A stretch of 64,000 nucleotides of DNA from Rhizobium sp. RU20A (lineage in GTDB: Bacteria; Pseudomonadota; Alphaproteobacteria; Rhizobiales; Rhizobiaceae). Position numbers and translations under genes: made by a program. The stretch covers positions 992,001-1,056,000 of the forward strand of contig NZ_FTMB01000001.1 of the NCBI RefSeq assembly GCF_900155885.1, given 5' to 3'. Shown here in pieces: positions 43,470-51,777 of the stretch; positions within the stretch are counted from its first letter, which is position 1, and every line of letters begins with the position of its first letter. The notes under the pieces were generated by a model. It was not told the origin of the DNA. It did no database searches and worked only from the letters and a program-made list of their open reading frames with translations.

Positions 43470-44528
43470 ATGCCCGCAAACGCTCTGCGCTGGATCTGGC
43501 TCGCCGTCCTGACGCTCGCCATCACCTTTGGCCTCGAAGCAGTGCAACTGCCCGCTGCCCTGCTCATCGGCCCGATGGCGGCCGGCATCATCATTGCCCT
43601 CACCGGCACCCGGCTGACGATGCCCGCCTTTGGCCGCAGCATTGCCCAGGCCGTCATCGGCGTGATGGTCGCGGGAACCGTCACAGCCGATCTCCTCGTG
43701 ACGTTTTCGGCACGCTGGCCGGTGTTCCTCGCCAGTATCGTTTCCGTGGTCGCCGTCAGCACGCTCAGCGGCTATGTCCTCGCCCGGATGAAAGTGCTGC
43801 CGGCAACGACCGCCATCTGGGGTTCCTCGGCAGGCGCCGCGTCGGCCATGGTGGTGATGGCGCAGTCCTACGGCGCCGATGCCCGGCTCGTCGGCTTCAT
43901 GCAATACCTGCGCATCATCTTCGTCGCGGGCATCGCCGCGGTCGTCGCCAGAACCGTGGGCGGCGTCACCGCCAGCACGCCGGCCCATACCTTCTTCGCG
44001 GCACCGGATGTCGTCCCCGCCCTTAACGCCGCCGCCATCGCGATCGGTGGAAGCGTGATCGGCAAGGCAACCCGCCTGCCAGCGGGCCTGCTCCTCGGTC
44101 CGCTGCTCCTCGGCGCCGCCCTGCATGTGGCGGGCGTCACCTTCTATGTTCCCGCAATCGTCCTGGCCCTCGCCTATGCCCTGCTCGGCTGGACGATCGG
44201 CCTCGGCTTCGATCGCGATGTGCTCCTGCACGCCGGTCGCGCGCTCCTGCCGGTGACAACATCGATCCTTCTGCTCATCGGTTTCTGCGGTCTGCTGGCC
44301 TATGCGCTTCACGTCTTCGCCGGCATCGACCCGCTCACCGCCTATCTCGCAACCAGTCCCGGCGGCATGGATTCCATCGCCATCATCGCCGCCGCCATTG
44401 ACGTGGACGTACCCTTCATCATGGCCCTGCAAACCGCACGCCTGCTGGTTATCATGGCGATCGGCCCGAGCCTCGCCCGCCTGCTCGCCAACCGTCTGAT
44501 CCGCCGCGATGCCTCGTCCGGGCAATGA
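43470..44528 (+). CDS. AbrB family membrane protein (AidB regulator type)
   Basis: A 352-residue protein with about ten hydrophobic segments and an internal repeat: GPMAAGIIIAL near residue 35 and GPLLLGAALHV near residue 210 mark equivalent positions. WGSSAGAASAMVVMA and TSPGGMDSIAIIA are hallmarks of the AbrB/YbgO membrane family, possibly a transporter; unrelated to the AbrB DNA-binding fold. It converges with mazF, leaving only three bases between their stops. Confidence 0.88.
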   Translation: MPANALRWIWLAVLTLAITFGLEAVQLPAALLIGPMAAGIIIALTGTRLTMPAFGRSIAQAVIGVMVAGTVTADLLVTFSARWPVFLASIVSVVAVSTLSGYVLARMKVLPATTAIWGSSAGAASAMVVMAQSYGADARLVGFMQYLRIIFVAGIAAVVARTVGGVTASTPAHTFFAAPDVVPALNAAAIAIGGSVIGKATRLPAGLLLGPLLLGAALHVAGVTFYVPAIVLALAYALLGWTIGLGFDRDVLLHAGRALLPVTTSILLLIGFCGLLAYALHVFAGIDPLTAYLATSPGGMDSIAIIAAAIDVDVPFIMALQTARLLVIMAIGPSLARLLANRLIRRDASSGQ

Positions 44529-44531
44529 GTG

Positions 44532-44891
44532 TCAGCCGGAAGCGGATACTTCGAGATCGAGCAGCCGGCCGACATAGCTGCGCATGAGGGTGACAATGTC
44601 GATGGGGAGCGTTTCGACGTGGCGCAGGACACGGGCCTCGTGGTCGAGGAAACGGACCTGATCGGCGAGAATCATGCCTCTCGTCTTGAAGCCCCCGGGG
44701 ATGGACACTTTAGTGGGCCAAGGAGTCATGTTCTTCGTAATCGGGCACACGATCATGCGCTTGGAGACCTCGTGCATCAGCGCATTGGAAATGACCAAGG
44801 CCGGGCGACGGCCTGCCTGTTCGGTACCGAGCGCCGGATCGAGATTGAGGATGACCACGTCGCCCGCACGATAGACAGCCACGTCATTCAT
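44532..44891 (-). CDS. mazF: MazF/PemK-type toxin
   Basis: A 119-residue endoribonuclease toxin. YRAGDVVILNLDPALGTEQA, GRRPALVISN, VCPITKN and MILADQVRFLD match the PemK/MazF fold, which cuts mRNA. It overlaps the antitoxin gene by eight bases and is translated behind it. The frame is intact. Confidence 0.9.
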   Translation of the reverse strand: MNDVAVYRAGDVVILNLDPALGTEQAGRRPALVISNALMHEVSKRMIVCPITKNMTPWPTKVSIPGGFKTRGMILADQVRFLDHEARVLRHVETLPIDIVTLMRSYVGRLLDLEVSASG

Positions 44892-45153
44892 GATCGTAGA
44901 AGCGCTCCGAGCCGACGTCCGGACCCCAGTCTACCGTTGGCGGCTCATTCTCCGGACCAAGGCGACGAATTTCGGCCACAATATCGGCCAGCGACGGCGC
45001 GAGCTTCGGGCGGGCGGTCTCGATCATGCCGCGACCATCGCGCACGACGAAGTCGACAACATCCCCGGCCTTGAGGCCGAGCTTGTCGAGCTCCGCCTGC
45101 GGCAGGCGGATAGCGGGGGCGTCGTTCGACAGAGATATCATGACCTTTGTCAT
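44884..45153 (-). CDS. mazE: MazE-type antitoxin
   Basis: An 89-residue AbrB-fold antitoxin. The N-terminal swapped-hairpin domain ([20 protein letters not shown]) binds DNA and the acidic C-terminal tail ([13 protein letters not shown]) should wrap the toxin. AAGGAGCCCGGCA is a strong ribosome site. It precedes mazF with an eight-base overlap. Confidence 0.88.
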   Translation of the reverse strand: MTKVMISLSNDAPAIRLPQAELDKLGLKAGDVVDFVVRDGRGMIETARPKLAPSLADIVAEIRRLGPENEPPTVDWGPDVGSERFYDHE

Positions 45154-45221
45154 TGCCGGGCTCCTTCTGCGCCCTTTATATCATGGTCCGACCCATGAAA
45201 AAGAGCCGGAAGGAGCATGGC

Positions 45222-46067
45222 ATGCCGCGGAGCATTCCAGACACCGCACTGCCGGGAGGGCTCTCCCTTCCCATTCTCGGCCTCGGCACCTGGGCGATGG
45301 GGGAACGGGCCGAAGCTGCTGACCGCGAGGTGGAGGCGTTGCAGCGTGGCCTCGACCGGGGCATCACCCTCATCGACACGGCGGAAATGTATGGCGATGG
45401 CGGCGCCGAGGAAGTGGTGGCGCGGGCCATTGCCGGGCGACGGGAGAAAACCTTCATCGTCAGCAAGGTCTACCCGTGGAACGCCAGCAGCACGGGCACC
45501 ATCACCGCCTGCGACGACAGCCTGCGGCGCCTCAAGACGGATTGCATCGACCTTTACCTGCTGCACTGGAGAGGTAGCCATCCGCTTGCCGAGACCGTTG
45601 CGGCCTTCGAGGCCCTAAAGGCTGCGGGCAAGATCCGCGCCTGGGGCGTTTCCAATTTTGACGTCGCCGATATGGAGGAACTGTTCGCGGTCGAAGACGG
45701 CGCCAACTGCGCGGCCAATCAGGTCATGTACAACCTGACCCGGCGCGGGATCGAATTCGACCTCGTGCCCTGGTGCAGGGAGCGCGGCTTGCCGGTCATG
45801 GCCTATTCGCCGATCGAACAGGGATTGCTGGCACGCCACCCCGACCTCGTCCATATGGCGAAAGCCTACCAGGCAACGCCGGCGCAGCTCGCACTCGCCT
45901 TCGTCATCTCTCAGCCCGGCCTGGTCGCCATTCCCAAGACATCCGATCCGCACCGGGTGGAGGAGAACGTTGCGGCGCTCGACATTGCGCTCACCGTCGA
46001 GGACCGGCGGGTGCTCGATGCCCTCTTCCCGCCCCCGCAACGAAAAATGCCGCTGGAGATGGTCTGA
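45222..46067 (+). CDS. Aldo/keto reductase
   Basis: A 281-residue NADPH-dependent reductase. [13 protein letters not shown], the catalytic tetrad Asp-Tyr-Lys-His in [17 protein letters not shown] and LYLLHWRGS, and [14 protein letters not shown] are all present. The chosen ATG follows GGAAGGAGCATGGC; an upstream in-frame start would overlap mazE. Its stop codon lies within a hairpin that also serves ilvIH on the other strand. Substrate unknown. Confidence 0.9.
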   Translation: MPRSIPDTALPGGLSLPILGLGTWAMGERAEAADREVEALQRGLDRGITLIDTAEMYGDGGAEEVVARAIAGRREKTFIVSKVYPWNASSTGTITACDDSLRRLKTDCIDLYLLHWRGSHPLAETVAAFEALKAAGKIRAWGVSNFDVADMEELFAVEDGANCAANQVMYNLTRRGIEFDLVPWCRERGLPVMAYSPIEQGLLARHPDLVHMAKAYQATPAQLALAFVISQPGLVAIPKTSDPHRVEENVAALDIALTVEDRRVLDALFPPPQRKMPLEMV

Positions 46068-46079
46068 TCTCCAGCGGCA
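46043..46079 (-). terminator. Terminator of ilvIH embedded in the reductase 3' end
   Basis: TGCCGCTGGAGAT and ATCTCCAGCGGCA (46048-46060 / 46067-46079) form a perfect 13-base stem with a 6-base loop. On the minus strand it is followed by TTTTT, 26 bases past the ilvH stop. The stem includes the last codons and the TGA of the aldo/keto reductase gene. Confidence 0.85.
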
Positions 46080-46104
46080 CGATCTCGTCAGCGCGAAGAC
46101 GCGG

Positions 46105-46677
46105 TCACATGCCCTGCGGACCGCGGTTCATGGCGGCGATGCCCGTGCGGCAGATCTCGTTGAGGCCGAGCGGCTTCATGACCGAGACGAACTGGTCGAT
46201 CTTAGACGACTTGCCGGTGATCTCGAAAATGAAGTGATCGACGGTCGCGTCCACGACCTTGGCATGGAAGGCATCGGCCAGACGCAGCGTCTCTGCCCGG
46301 GTCTCGCCCGAACCGACCACCTTGACCAGCGCCACTTCCCGCTCGATCGGCCGCTCCTGCCCCAGCATCCGGGCGCGGACCGTCAGATCAACGACGCGGT
46401 GCACGGGCACGATGCGCTCGAGCTGCGCCTTGATCTGCTCGAGAACACCCGGCGTACCCCGCGTCACGATGGTAATGCGCGACAGATGCGCCTCATGTTC
46501 GGTTTCCGAAACCGTCAGGCTTTCGATGTTGTAGCCGCGACCGGAAAAGAGGCCGATGACCCTGGCAAGGACGCCCGGCTCGTTATCAACCAGCACCGAA
46601 AGCGTGTGGCTTTCGACCGACTGCGTCTCCTTGGCGATGAAATAGGCCGAACCGGTCGGCTGTAGCTGTGCGTTCAT
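46105..46677 (-). CDS. ilvH: Acetolactate synthase small (regulatory) subunit
   Basis: A 190-residue regulatory subunit. The N-terminal ACT domain (HTLSVLVDNEPGVLARVIGL, SGRGYNIESLTVSETE) binds valine for feedback inhibition, and the C-terminal domain (MLGQERPIEREVALVKV, DHFIFEITG) completes it. It lies 17 bases behind ilvI and works with it in Ile/Val/Leu synthesis. Confidence 0.95.
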   Translation of the reverse strand: MNAQLQPTGSAYFIAKETQSVESHTLSVLVDNEPGVLARVIGLFSGRGYNIESLTVSETEHEAHLSRITIVTRGTPGVLEQIKAQLERIVPVHRVVDLTVRARMLGQERPIEREVALVKVVGSGETRAETLRLADAFHAKVVDATVDHFIFEITGKSSKIDQFVSVMKPLGLNEICRTGIAAMNRGPQGM

Positions 46678-46694
46678 GGTCTTGTTCCTCCCGG

Positions 46695-48491
46695 TCAGAC
46701 GAGCTGACGGCCCTTGGCATCGATGGCATTGGCAACGGCTTCGTCGGTCGCCTCGTCCGGCAGCAGCATCTCGTTATGCGCCTTGCCCGAGGGGATCATC
46801 GGGAAGCAGTTGGCGAGATTGGCCACGCGGCAGTCGAAGATCACCGGCGCCTTGGTATCGATCATCTGCGTGATAGCCGCATCGAGATCCTGCGGCTTGT
46901 CGCAGCGGATGCCGACGCCGCCATAGGCTTCGGCGAGCTTCACGAAATCAGGCATGGCTTCGGTGTAGGAGTTCGACAGGCGGTTGCCGTGCAGCAGTTG
47001 CTGCCACTGGCGTACCATGCCCATGTACTGGTTGTTGAGGATGAAGATCTTCACCGGCAGATTATACTGCACGGCACAGCTCATTTCCTGGATGCACATC
47101 TGGATCGAGGCATCGCCGGCGATGTCGATGACGAGGCTTTCGGGATGGGCGACCTGCACGCCGATCGCCGCCGGGAAGCCGTAACCCATGGTGCCGAGGC
47201 CGCCCGAGGTCATCCAGCGGTTCGGCTGTTCGAATCCGTAGAACTGCGCAGCCCACATCTGGTGCTGGCCGACTTCGGTGGTGATGTAGGTGTCGCGGTC
47301 CTTGGTCAGCTCGTAGAGACGCTGGATCGCATATTGCGGCATGATGACGTCGTTCGACGGCGTGTAGGAGAGCGACTTGCGCGCCCGCCAGCGCTCGACG
47401 CTCGTCCACCAGTCATCGAGGCGGTTCTTGGCCAGATCCTTGGCTGCGGAGCGCCACAGCATGACCATTTCCTCGAGCGCCAGGCCGACATCGCCGACGA
47501 CGGGGATATCGACGCGCACGTTCTTGTTGATCGAGGAGGGATCGATATCGATGTGGATCTTCTTCGAGTTCGGCGCAAAGGCATTCAGGCGGCCGGTGAT
47601 GCGGTCGTCGAAGCGCGCGCCGATGCAGACCATGACGTCGCAGTCATGCATGGCCATGTTGGCCTCGTACGTGCCGTGCATACCGAGCATGCCGAGCCAG
47701 TTCTTGCCCGAGGCCGGATAGGCACCGAGACCCATCAGCGTGGAGGTGATCGGGAAGTCGGTGATCTCGACGAGGTCTCGCAGCAGCCGCGAGGCCTCGG
47801 GTCCGGAATTGACGACACCACCGCCGGAATAGATGACCGGCCGGCGGGCGGTGCGCATCAGTTCGACCGCTTCCTGGATCCGCCTGTGATCGGGCTGCTT
47901 CTTCGGCTGATAGCTCGACTGGATGGGCGAGACCGACGGCGGCGTGTAGGTCCCGGTGGCGAACTGAACGTCCTTGGGGATATCGACGACCACGGGACCC
48001 GGACGGCCGGACTGCGCAATGCGGAACGCCTCATGAATGGTGCGGGCGAGTTCGTTGACGTCCTTGACCAGCCAGTTGTGCTTGGTGCAGGGCCTGGTGA
48101 TGCCGACCGTATCGCATTCCTGGAAAGCATCCGAACCGATGAGCGTGGTCGGAACCTGGCCGGAGAGGCAGACGAGCGGGATGGAATCCATCAGCGCATC
48201 TTGCAGCGCCGTGACGACATTGGTCGCGCCCGGACCGGAGGTGACGAGAACGACGCCGACCTTGCCGGTCGACCGGGCATAGCCTTCGGCCATGTGGCCG
48301 GCGCCCTGTTCGTGCCGGACGAGAATGTGCTGGATGTCGTCCTGCTGGAAGATTTCGTCATAGATCGGCAGCACCGCGCCGCCCGGATAGCCGAATATAT
48401 CCGTGACACCATTGTCCTTCAGCGCCTGGAGAACGATCTCCGCGCCCGTCATCTGCATTTCCGTCCCGCTCATCGACCTGTTTCCGTCCAT
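46695..48491 (-). CDS. ilvI: Acetolactate synthase large (catalytic) subunit
   Basis: A 598-residue ThDP-dependent catalytic subunit. The ThDP Glu is in HILVRHEQGAGHMAEGYAR, the FAD-region follows, and the ThDP-binding motif begins VIDIAGDASIQM and ends LNNQYMGMVRQWQ. The start is uncertain between ATG 48491 and ATG 48473, neither with a strong ribosome site. Expression is preceded by an attenuator with a leader peptide. Confidence 0.95.
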   Translation of the reverse strand: MDGNRSMSGTEMQMTGAEIVLQALKDNGVTDIFGYPGGAVLPIYDEIFQQDDIQHILVRHEQGAGHMAEGYARSTGKVGVVLVTSGPGATNVVTALQDALMDSIPLVCLSGQVPTTLIGSDAFQECDTVGITRPCTKHNWLVKDVNELARTIHEAFRIAQSGRPGPVVVDIPKDVQFATGTYTPPSVSPIQSSYQPKKQPDHRRIQEAVELMRTARRPVIYSGGGVVNSGPEASRLLRDLVEITDFPITSTLMGLGAYPASGKNWLGMLGMHGTYEANMAMHDCDVMVCIGARFDDRITGRLNAFAPNSKKIHIDIDPSSINKNVRVDIPVVGDVGLALEEMVMLWRSAAKDLAKNRLDDWWTSVERWRARKSLSYTPSNDVIMPQYAIQRLYELTKDRDTYITTEVGQHQMWAAQFYGFEQPNRWMTSGGLGTMGYGFPAAIGVQVAHPESLVIDIAGDASIQMCIQEMSCAVQYNLPVKIFILNNQYMGMVRQWQQLLHGNRLSNSYTEAMPDFVKLAEAYGGVGIRCDKPQDLDAAITQMIDTKAPVIFDCRVANLANCFPMIPSGKAHNEMLLPDEATDEAVANAIDAKGRQLV

Positions 48492-48529
48492 TGTTCTGTT
48501 TCCGGCTCTGCTAGCGTGTTTCAGGGCAT

Positions 48530-48553
48530 AAAAAAAGGCCCCGTCAGGAGCCT
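48530..48553 (-). terminator. ilvIH attenuator terminator
   Basis: In the minus-strand transcript AGGCUCC pairs with GGGGCCU (one G-U) around a 4-base loop and is followed by seven U. It lies 33 bases past the end of the leader peptide frame and 39 bases before ilvI, the expected place for an attenuator. Confidence 0.8.
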
Positions 48554-48559
48554 CGTTTC

Positions 48560-48607
48560 GCGCATGGGTGGCTGTCGCCGGATGGTTATACCATCCTGCC
48601 CATGCGC
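48560..48607 (-). promoter_or_regulatory. ilvIH leader hairpin
   Basis: Outer arms GCGCATGGG / CCCATGCGC (9 bases, perfect) enclose an inner stem GGATGG / CCATCC with loop containing the leader peptide stop codon. Ribosome stalling in the leader peptide would disrupt this structure and change folding of the downstream terminator. Confidence 0.7.
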
Positions 48608-48642
48608 GGTCCCACCACAAGAATGTTTGCGAAAATGTTCAT
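48586..48642 (-). CDS. ilvIH leader peptide
   Basis: An 18-residue open frame MNIFANILVVGPRMGRMV ends in TAA inside the leader hairpin. Seven of its residues are Ile, Leu, Val or Phe, clustered as Ile-Phe, Ile-Leu-Val-Val and a final Val. This is the hallmark of branched-chain amino-acid attenuation: lack of charged Ile, Leu or Val tRNA stalls the ribosome before the hairpin and lets transcription pass into ilvIH. It is too short to be found by normal gene callers and its ribosome site is weak (ACGGGTG). Confidence 0.8.
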   Translation of the reverse strand: MNIFANILVVGPRMGRMV

Positions 48643-48728
48643 GGCCGACACCCGTAACGGCAAATTCGGCATTCGTCAACGTTTGTCGCGCCAATGCCCT
48701 GCTTTGGGACGGCAACCGCTTGTTAAAT

Positions 48729-48745
48729 GAACCGTTGTACGGTTC
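48729..48745. promoter_or_regulatory. Inverted repeat ahead of the HerA-type gene
   Basis: GAACCGT-TGT-ACGGTTC is a perfect 7-base inverted repeat 24 bases before the chosen TTG start, in the divergent space shared with ilvI. Possible operator or RNA hairpin near the ribosome site. Confidence 0.4.
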
Positions 48746-48768
48746 CTTCGGAGCATAAGAGGTTTGCC

Positions 48769-50841
48769 TTGACGGACAGGACAGAGGGTGACGCTGGAGC
48801 GACCGAAGCGGAGCGTCGGGATACGCTGGCGCGCGGCAATCGCTTTCTCGGGCGCGTTGTTGCCTGCGGTGGGTCGCGCGCGACCATTGCCGCTGTTGCC
48901 GAGCATGGCGAGACCTCGCTGACGGAACTGTGGTCTGTCGGCCGCCTGATTTCCATTTCCGTCGGGACCCGCCGCGTGGTGGCGCTGGTCTCCTCCATGC
49001 GCACGACGAACAACGACTGGGGCGAAGACGCGGACAACGTCTTCGCCATCGAAGTGGAACTGATGGGAGAGGTCCAAACCGGCCCCGGCGGGCGGGCGGA
49101 GTTTTCCTCCGGCATTTCCCAATATCCGTATCTAGGCGCGATCGCGCACCGCATCCGCGTCGGCGATCTCGCGACGATCTACGATACGGGCCTTGCCGAT
49201 GTCTGCACCATCGGCAAACTGACCCAGGACGAAAGCATCGCCGCGACCATCCACATTCCCTCCATGCTGTCGAAGCATTTCGCCATTGTGGGGACGACCG
49301 GTGTCGGAAAATCCACGGCCGTCACGCTCCTCCTGCACAAGGCGATCGAGGCAGATCCAAAGCTGCGGGTGCTGATCCTCGACCCGCACAACGAATTTGC
49401 AGCCGCCTTCCCACACCATGCCGTGGTCATCGAGACCGATACGCTCGACCTTCCCTTCTGGCTTTTCAAGCTGGAGGAGTTCGCCGAGGTCGTCTTCCGC
49501 GGCCGCCCGCCCATTCCCGAGGAGATGGATATCCTGCGCGAAGCGATCCCGGAGGCAAAGCGCGCCTTCCGGGGCGGCAACGATGCGGGCAATATGCGCC
49601 GGCAGGCCGACAAGACCAATTATACCGCCGACACCCCCGTGCCCTATCGCATGGCAGATCTGATGGCGGCCATCGACGAGCGCATCGGCAAGCTGGAGGG
49701 GCGGCAGGAAAAACCGTACCTGCGCGCCTTGAAGGCAAAGGTCACGTCGGCGATCAACGACCCGCGCTTCCGCTTCATGTTTTCCACCAATACGATCACG
49801 GATACGATCGTCGAAGTCCTGACCCGCATCTTCCGAATTCCCGGCGATGGAAAACCGGTGACGACATTCCAGCTGTCCGGGATTCCCTCCGAAGTCGTCA
49901 ATGCCGTCGCCTCGGTGCTGTGCCGCATGGCCTTTGACATCGGCCTTTGGAGCAATGGCGGCGTGCATATGCTTGTCGTGTGCGAGGAAGCCCACCGCTA
50001 CATCCCGGCCGATCCCAATCTGGGCTTCTTTCCAACCCGCCAGGCCATCGCCCGTATCGCCAAGGAGGGCCGCAAATACGGCGTCTCGCTCGGCATCATC
50101 ACCCAGCGCCCGGGCGAACTCGACCCGACCATCCTGTCGCAGTGTTCGACGGTCTTCGCCATGCGCCTTGCCAATGAGCGCGACCAGGAGATCATCCGCT
50201 CGGCCCTGCCGAATTCCTCGGCCTCCACCACCAGCTTCATCGCCTCGATCGGCAACGGCGAGGCCATCGCCTTCGGCGAAGCGGTGCGCGTGCCGATGCG
50301 AATGCGCTTCGACCGCGTCAGCGAAGACCTCCTGCCCCGCGCCAGCGTCAGCCGGCACGAGCGGCAGGCATCGACCAATTCAACGGTGGATCTTGCCACC
50401 ATCGTGGGTCGCATGCGCGCAGCCGGCGGCATCGGCGGGCCGGATATCTCGGCGTTCCAGAACAGCTATATGGCCGCGACAGGATTTGAGCAGCACGACG
50501 ATGATGTTGCCTTTCACGACCACGGCGAGGAGAGCAACGAGGTCGCCACCCTGCCCTCCTACCGCCCGGCGATGCTCCCGCGCGAGCCCTCAGCGCCGCC
50601 GCCACGCAGCGGGCAGGATCGTTTTGAACAGATCCGCCGACAGATCCTGTCCGAGAGCGCGCATCAACCCGCAGAGCAATACACTGCGCCGCCAGCCGAC
50701 CCCGCTGCCGCCACTCAGCGTCAATCGCCCTACGCCGTCGCCCGTCCGGATCCCGCCGGCGACCCGCCCCAGCGCGTCGAAATATCCTCACTGCGCGAAA
50801 GCCTGATGAAAAGGCCTCTCGGCGGCTTCTTCAGCAAATAG
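48769..50841 (+). CDS. herA: HerA-type ATPase
   Basis: A 690-residue P-loop ATPase of the HerA/FtsK superfamily. An N-terminal HAS-barrel-like domain is followed by the motor with Walker A GTTGVGKSTAV (residue ~180), RVLILDPHNEFA, Walker B VVCEEAHRYIP and LGIITQRPGELDP. The last 100 residues are low-complexity Pro/Arg/Gln and probably disordered. HerA proteins pump or unwind DNA in repair with NurA; no nurA is adjacent. I chose the TTG preceded by AAGAGG rather than an upstream ATG that lies against an inverted repeat. Confidence 0.85.
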   Translation: MTDRTEGDAGATEAERRDTLARGNRFLGRVVACGGSRATIAAVAEHGETSLTELWSVGRLISISVGTRRVVALVSSMRTTNNDWGEDADNVFAIEVELMGEVQTGPGGRAEFSSGISQYPYLGAIAHRIRVGDLATIYDTGLADVCTIGKLTQDESIAATIHIPSMLSKHFAIVGTTGVGKSTAVTLLLHKAIEADPKLRVLILDPHNEFAAAFPHHAVVIETDTLDLPFWLFKLEEFAEVVFRGRPPIPEEMDILREAIPEAKRAFRGGNDAGNMRRQADKTNYTADTPVPYRMADLMAAIDERIGKLEGRQEKPYLRALKAKVTSAINDPRFRFMFSTNTITDTIVEVLTRIFRIPGDGKPVTTFQLSGIPSEVVNAVASVLCRMAFDIGLWSNGGVHMLVVCEEAHRYIPADPNLGFFPTRQAIARIAKEGRKYGVSLGIITQRPGELDPTILSQCSTVFAMRLANERDQEIIRSALPNSSASTTSFIASIGNGEAIAFGEAVRVPMRMRFDRVSEDLLPRASVSRHERQASTNSTVDLATIVGRMRAAGGIGGPDISAFQNSYMAATGFEQHDDDVAFHDHGEESNEVATLPSYRPAMLPREPSAPPPRSGQDRFEQIRRQILSESAHQPAEQYTAPPADPAAATQRQSPYAVARPDPAGDPPQRVEISSLRESLMKRPLGGFFSK

Positions 50842-50844
50842 TCC

Positions 50845-51777
50845 TCACAGCGCAAGGGCGTTCCGGAGGGCAACCGCATCCGTCGGATCGATCCGCTGCC
50901 AGTCCTCGCCCATCTGGTTGCGGAACCAGGTCATCTGCCGCTTGGCATATTGCCGCGTCGCCGTTGCCGAGAGCGTGGCCGCCTCGGCCGTGGAAAGCCG
51001 GCCCGCCAGCATCTCTCCGATCTGCTGAACGCCGATCGCCCGCATCACCGGCCTGTCCGCCGGCAGCGCCAGCGCCTGCAGGGCCCGCACCTCCTCGACC
51101 GCCCCTTCGTCCATCATCTGCAGAAAGCGCCGGTCGATGCGCTCGTACAGTGTCTCGCGCGGCGGCAGGGCGACGAGCTTCAGGGCACGCGCGGGATCGA
51201 CGACAACGGGCCCGGCCGCCGCCTGAAAGCTGGAGAGCGGCCGGCCGCTGGCCTCGAACACTTCGAGCGCCCGGACAATGCGTTGCGCGTCGCCGGGGGC
51301 AAGCCGCGCCGCGGTTTGCGGGTCGGCGTCACCAAGAACCCGGTGCAGCGCTTCGGACCCCTCGCTCTCAAGCCGTGCCCTGAGCGCGGCGCGCAGTTCA
51401 GCGGGAATGTCCGGCATGTCCGAGAGACCACCGGTCAGGGCGCGGAAATAGAGCCCGGTGCCGCCGATCACGATGGGCAGGCGTCCGTGCGCACGGATCG
51501 CGGTCAGCGTCTCTGACGCCTCCCGCAGCCAGGCACCCGTGGAATGGACCGCGGATGCCGGAACATGGCCGTAAAGATGATGTGCGATCCCCTCCATCTC
51601 CGCCAGGGAGGGTCGCGCCGTCAGCACCCGAAGCGTATCGTAAACCTGCATGCTGTCGGCATTGACGATCTCGCCGCCCTTTGCTTGCGCCAGACGAAGT
51701 GCAAGCGCCGACTTGCCGCTCGCGGTCGGCCCCGTTATCAGGATCGCATCGAAATGATCGTCGAGGTTTTTCATCAT
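50845..51777 (-). CDS. miaA: tRNA dimethylallyltransferase
   Basis: A 310-residue enzyme adding the isopentenyl group to A37 of tRNAs reading UNN codons. GPTASGKSALALRLA (P-loop, residue ~16), NADSMQVYDTLRVLTARPS, GGTGLYFRAL and RQYAKRQMTWFRNQ are diagnostic. It is tail-to-tail with the HerA-type gene with a 3-base gap. Its start codon overlaps that of serB on the other strand; ATG 51774 or 51792 are alternative starts. Confidence 0.95.
   Translation of the reverse strand: MMKNLDDHFDAILITGPTASGKSALALRLAQAKGGEIVNADSMQVYDTLRVLTARPSLAEMEGIAHHLYGHVPASAVHSTGAWLREASETLTAIRAHGRLPIVIGGTGLYFRALTGGLSDMPDIPAELRAALRARLESEGSEALHRVLGDADPQTAARLAPGDAQRIVRALEVFEASGRPLSSFQAAAGPVVVDPARALKLVALPPRETLYERIDRRFLQMMDEGAVEEVRALQALALPADRPVMRAIGVQQIGEMLAGRLSTAEAATLSATATRQYAKRQMTWFRNQMGEDWQRIDPTDAVALRNALAL

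Noticed and set aside
46668-48758. A 696-codon plus-strand frame.
   Set aside because: It is antisense to ilvI, whose translation is an unmistakable acetolactate synthase.
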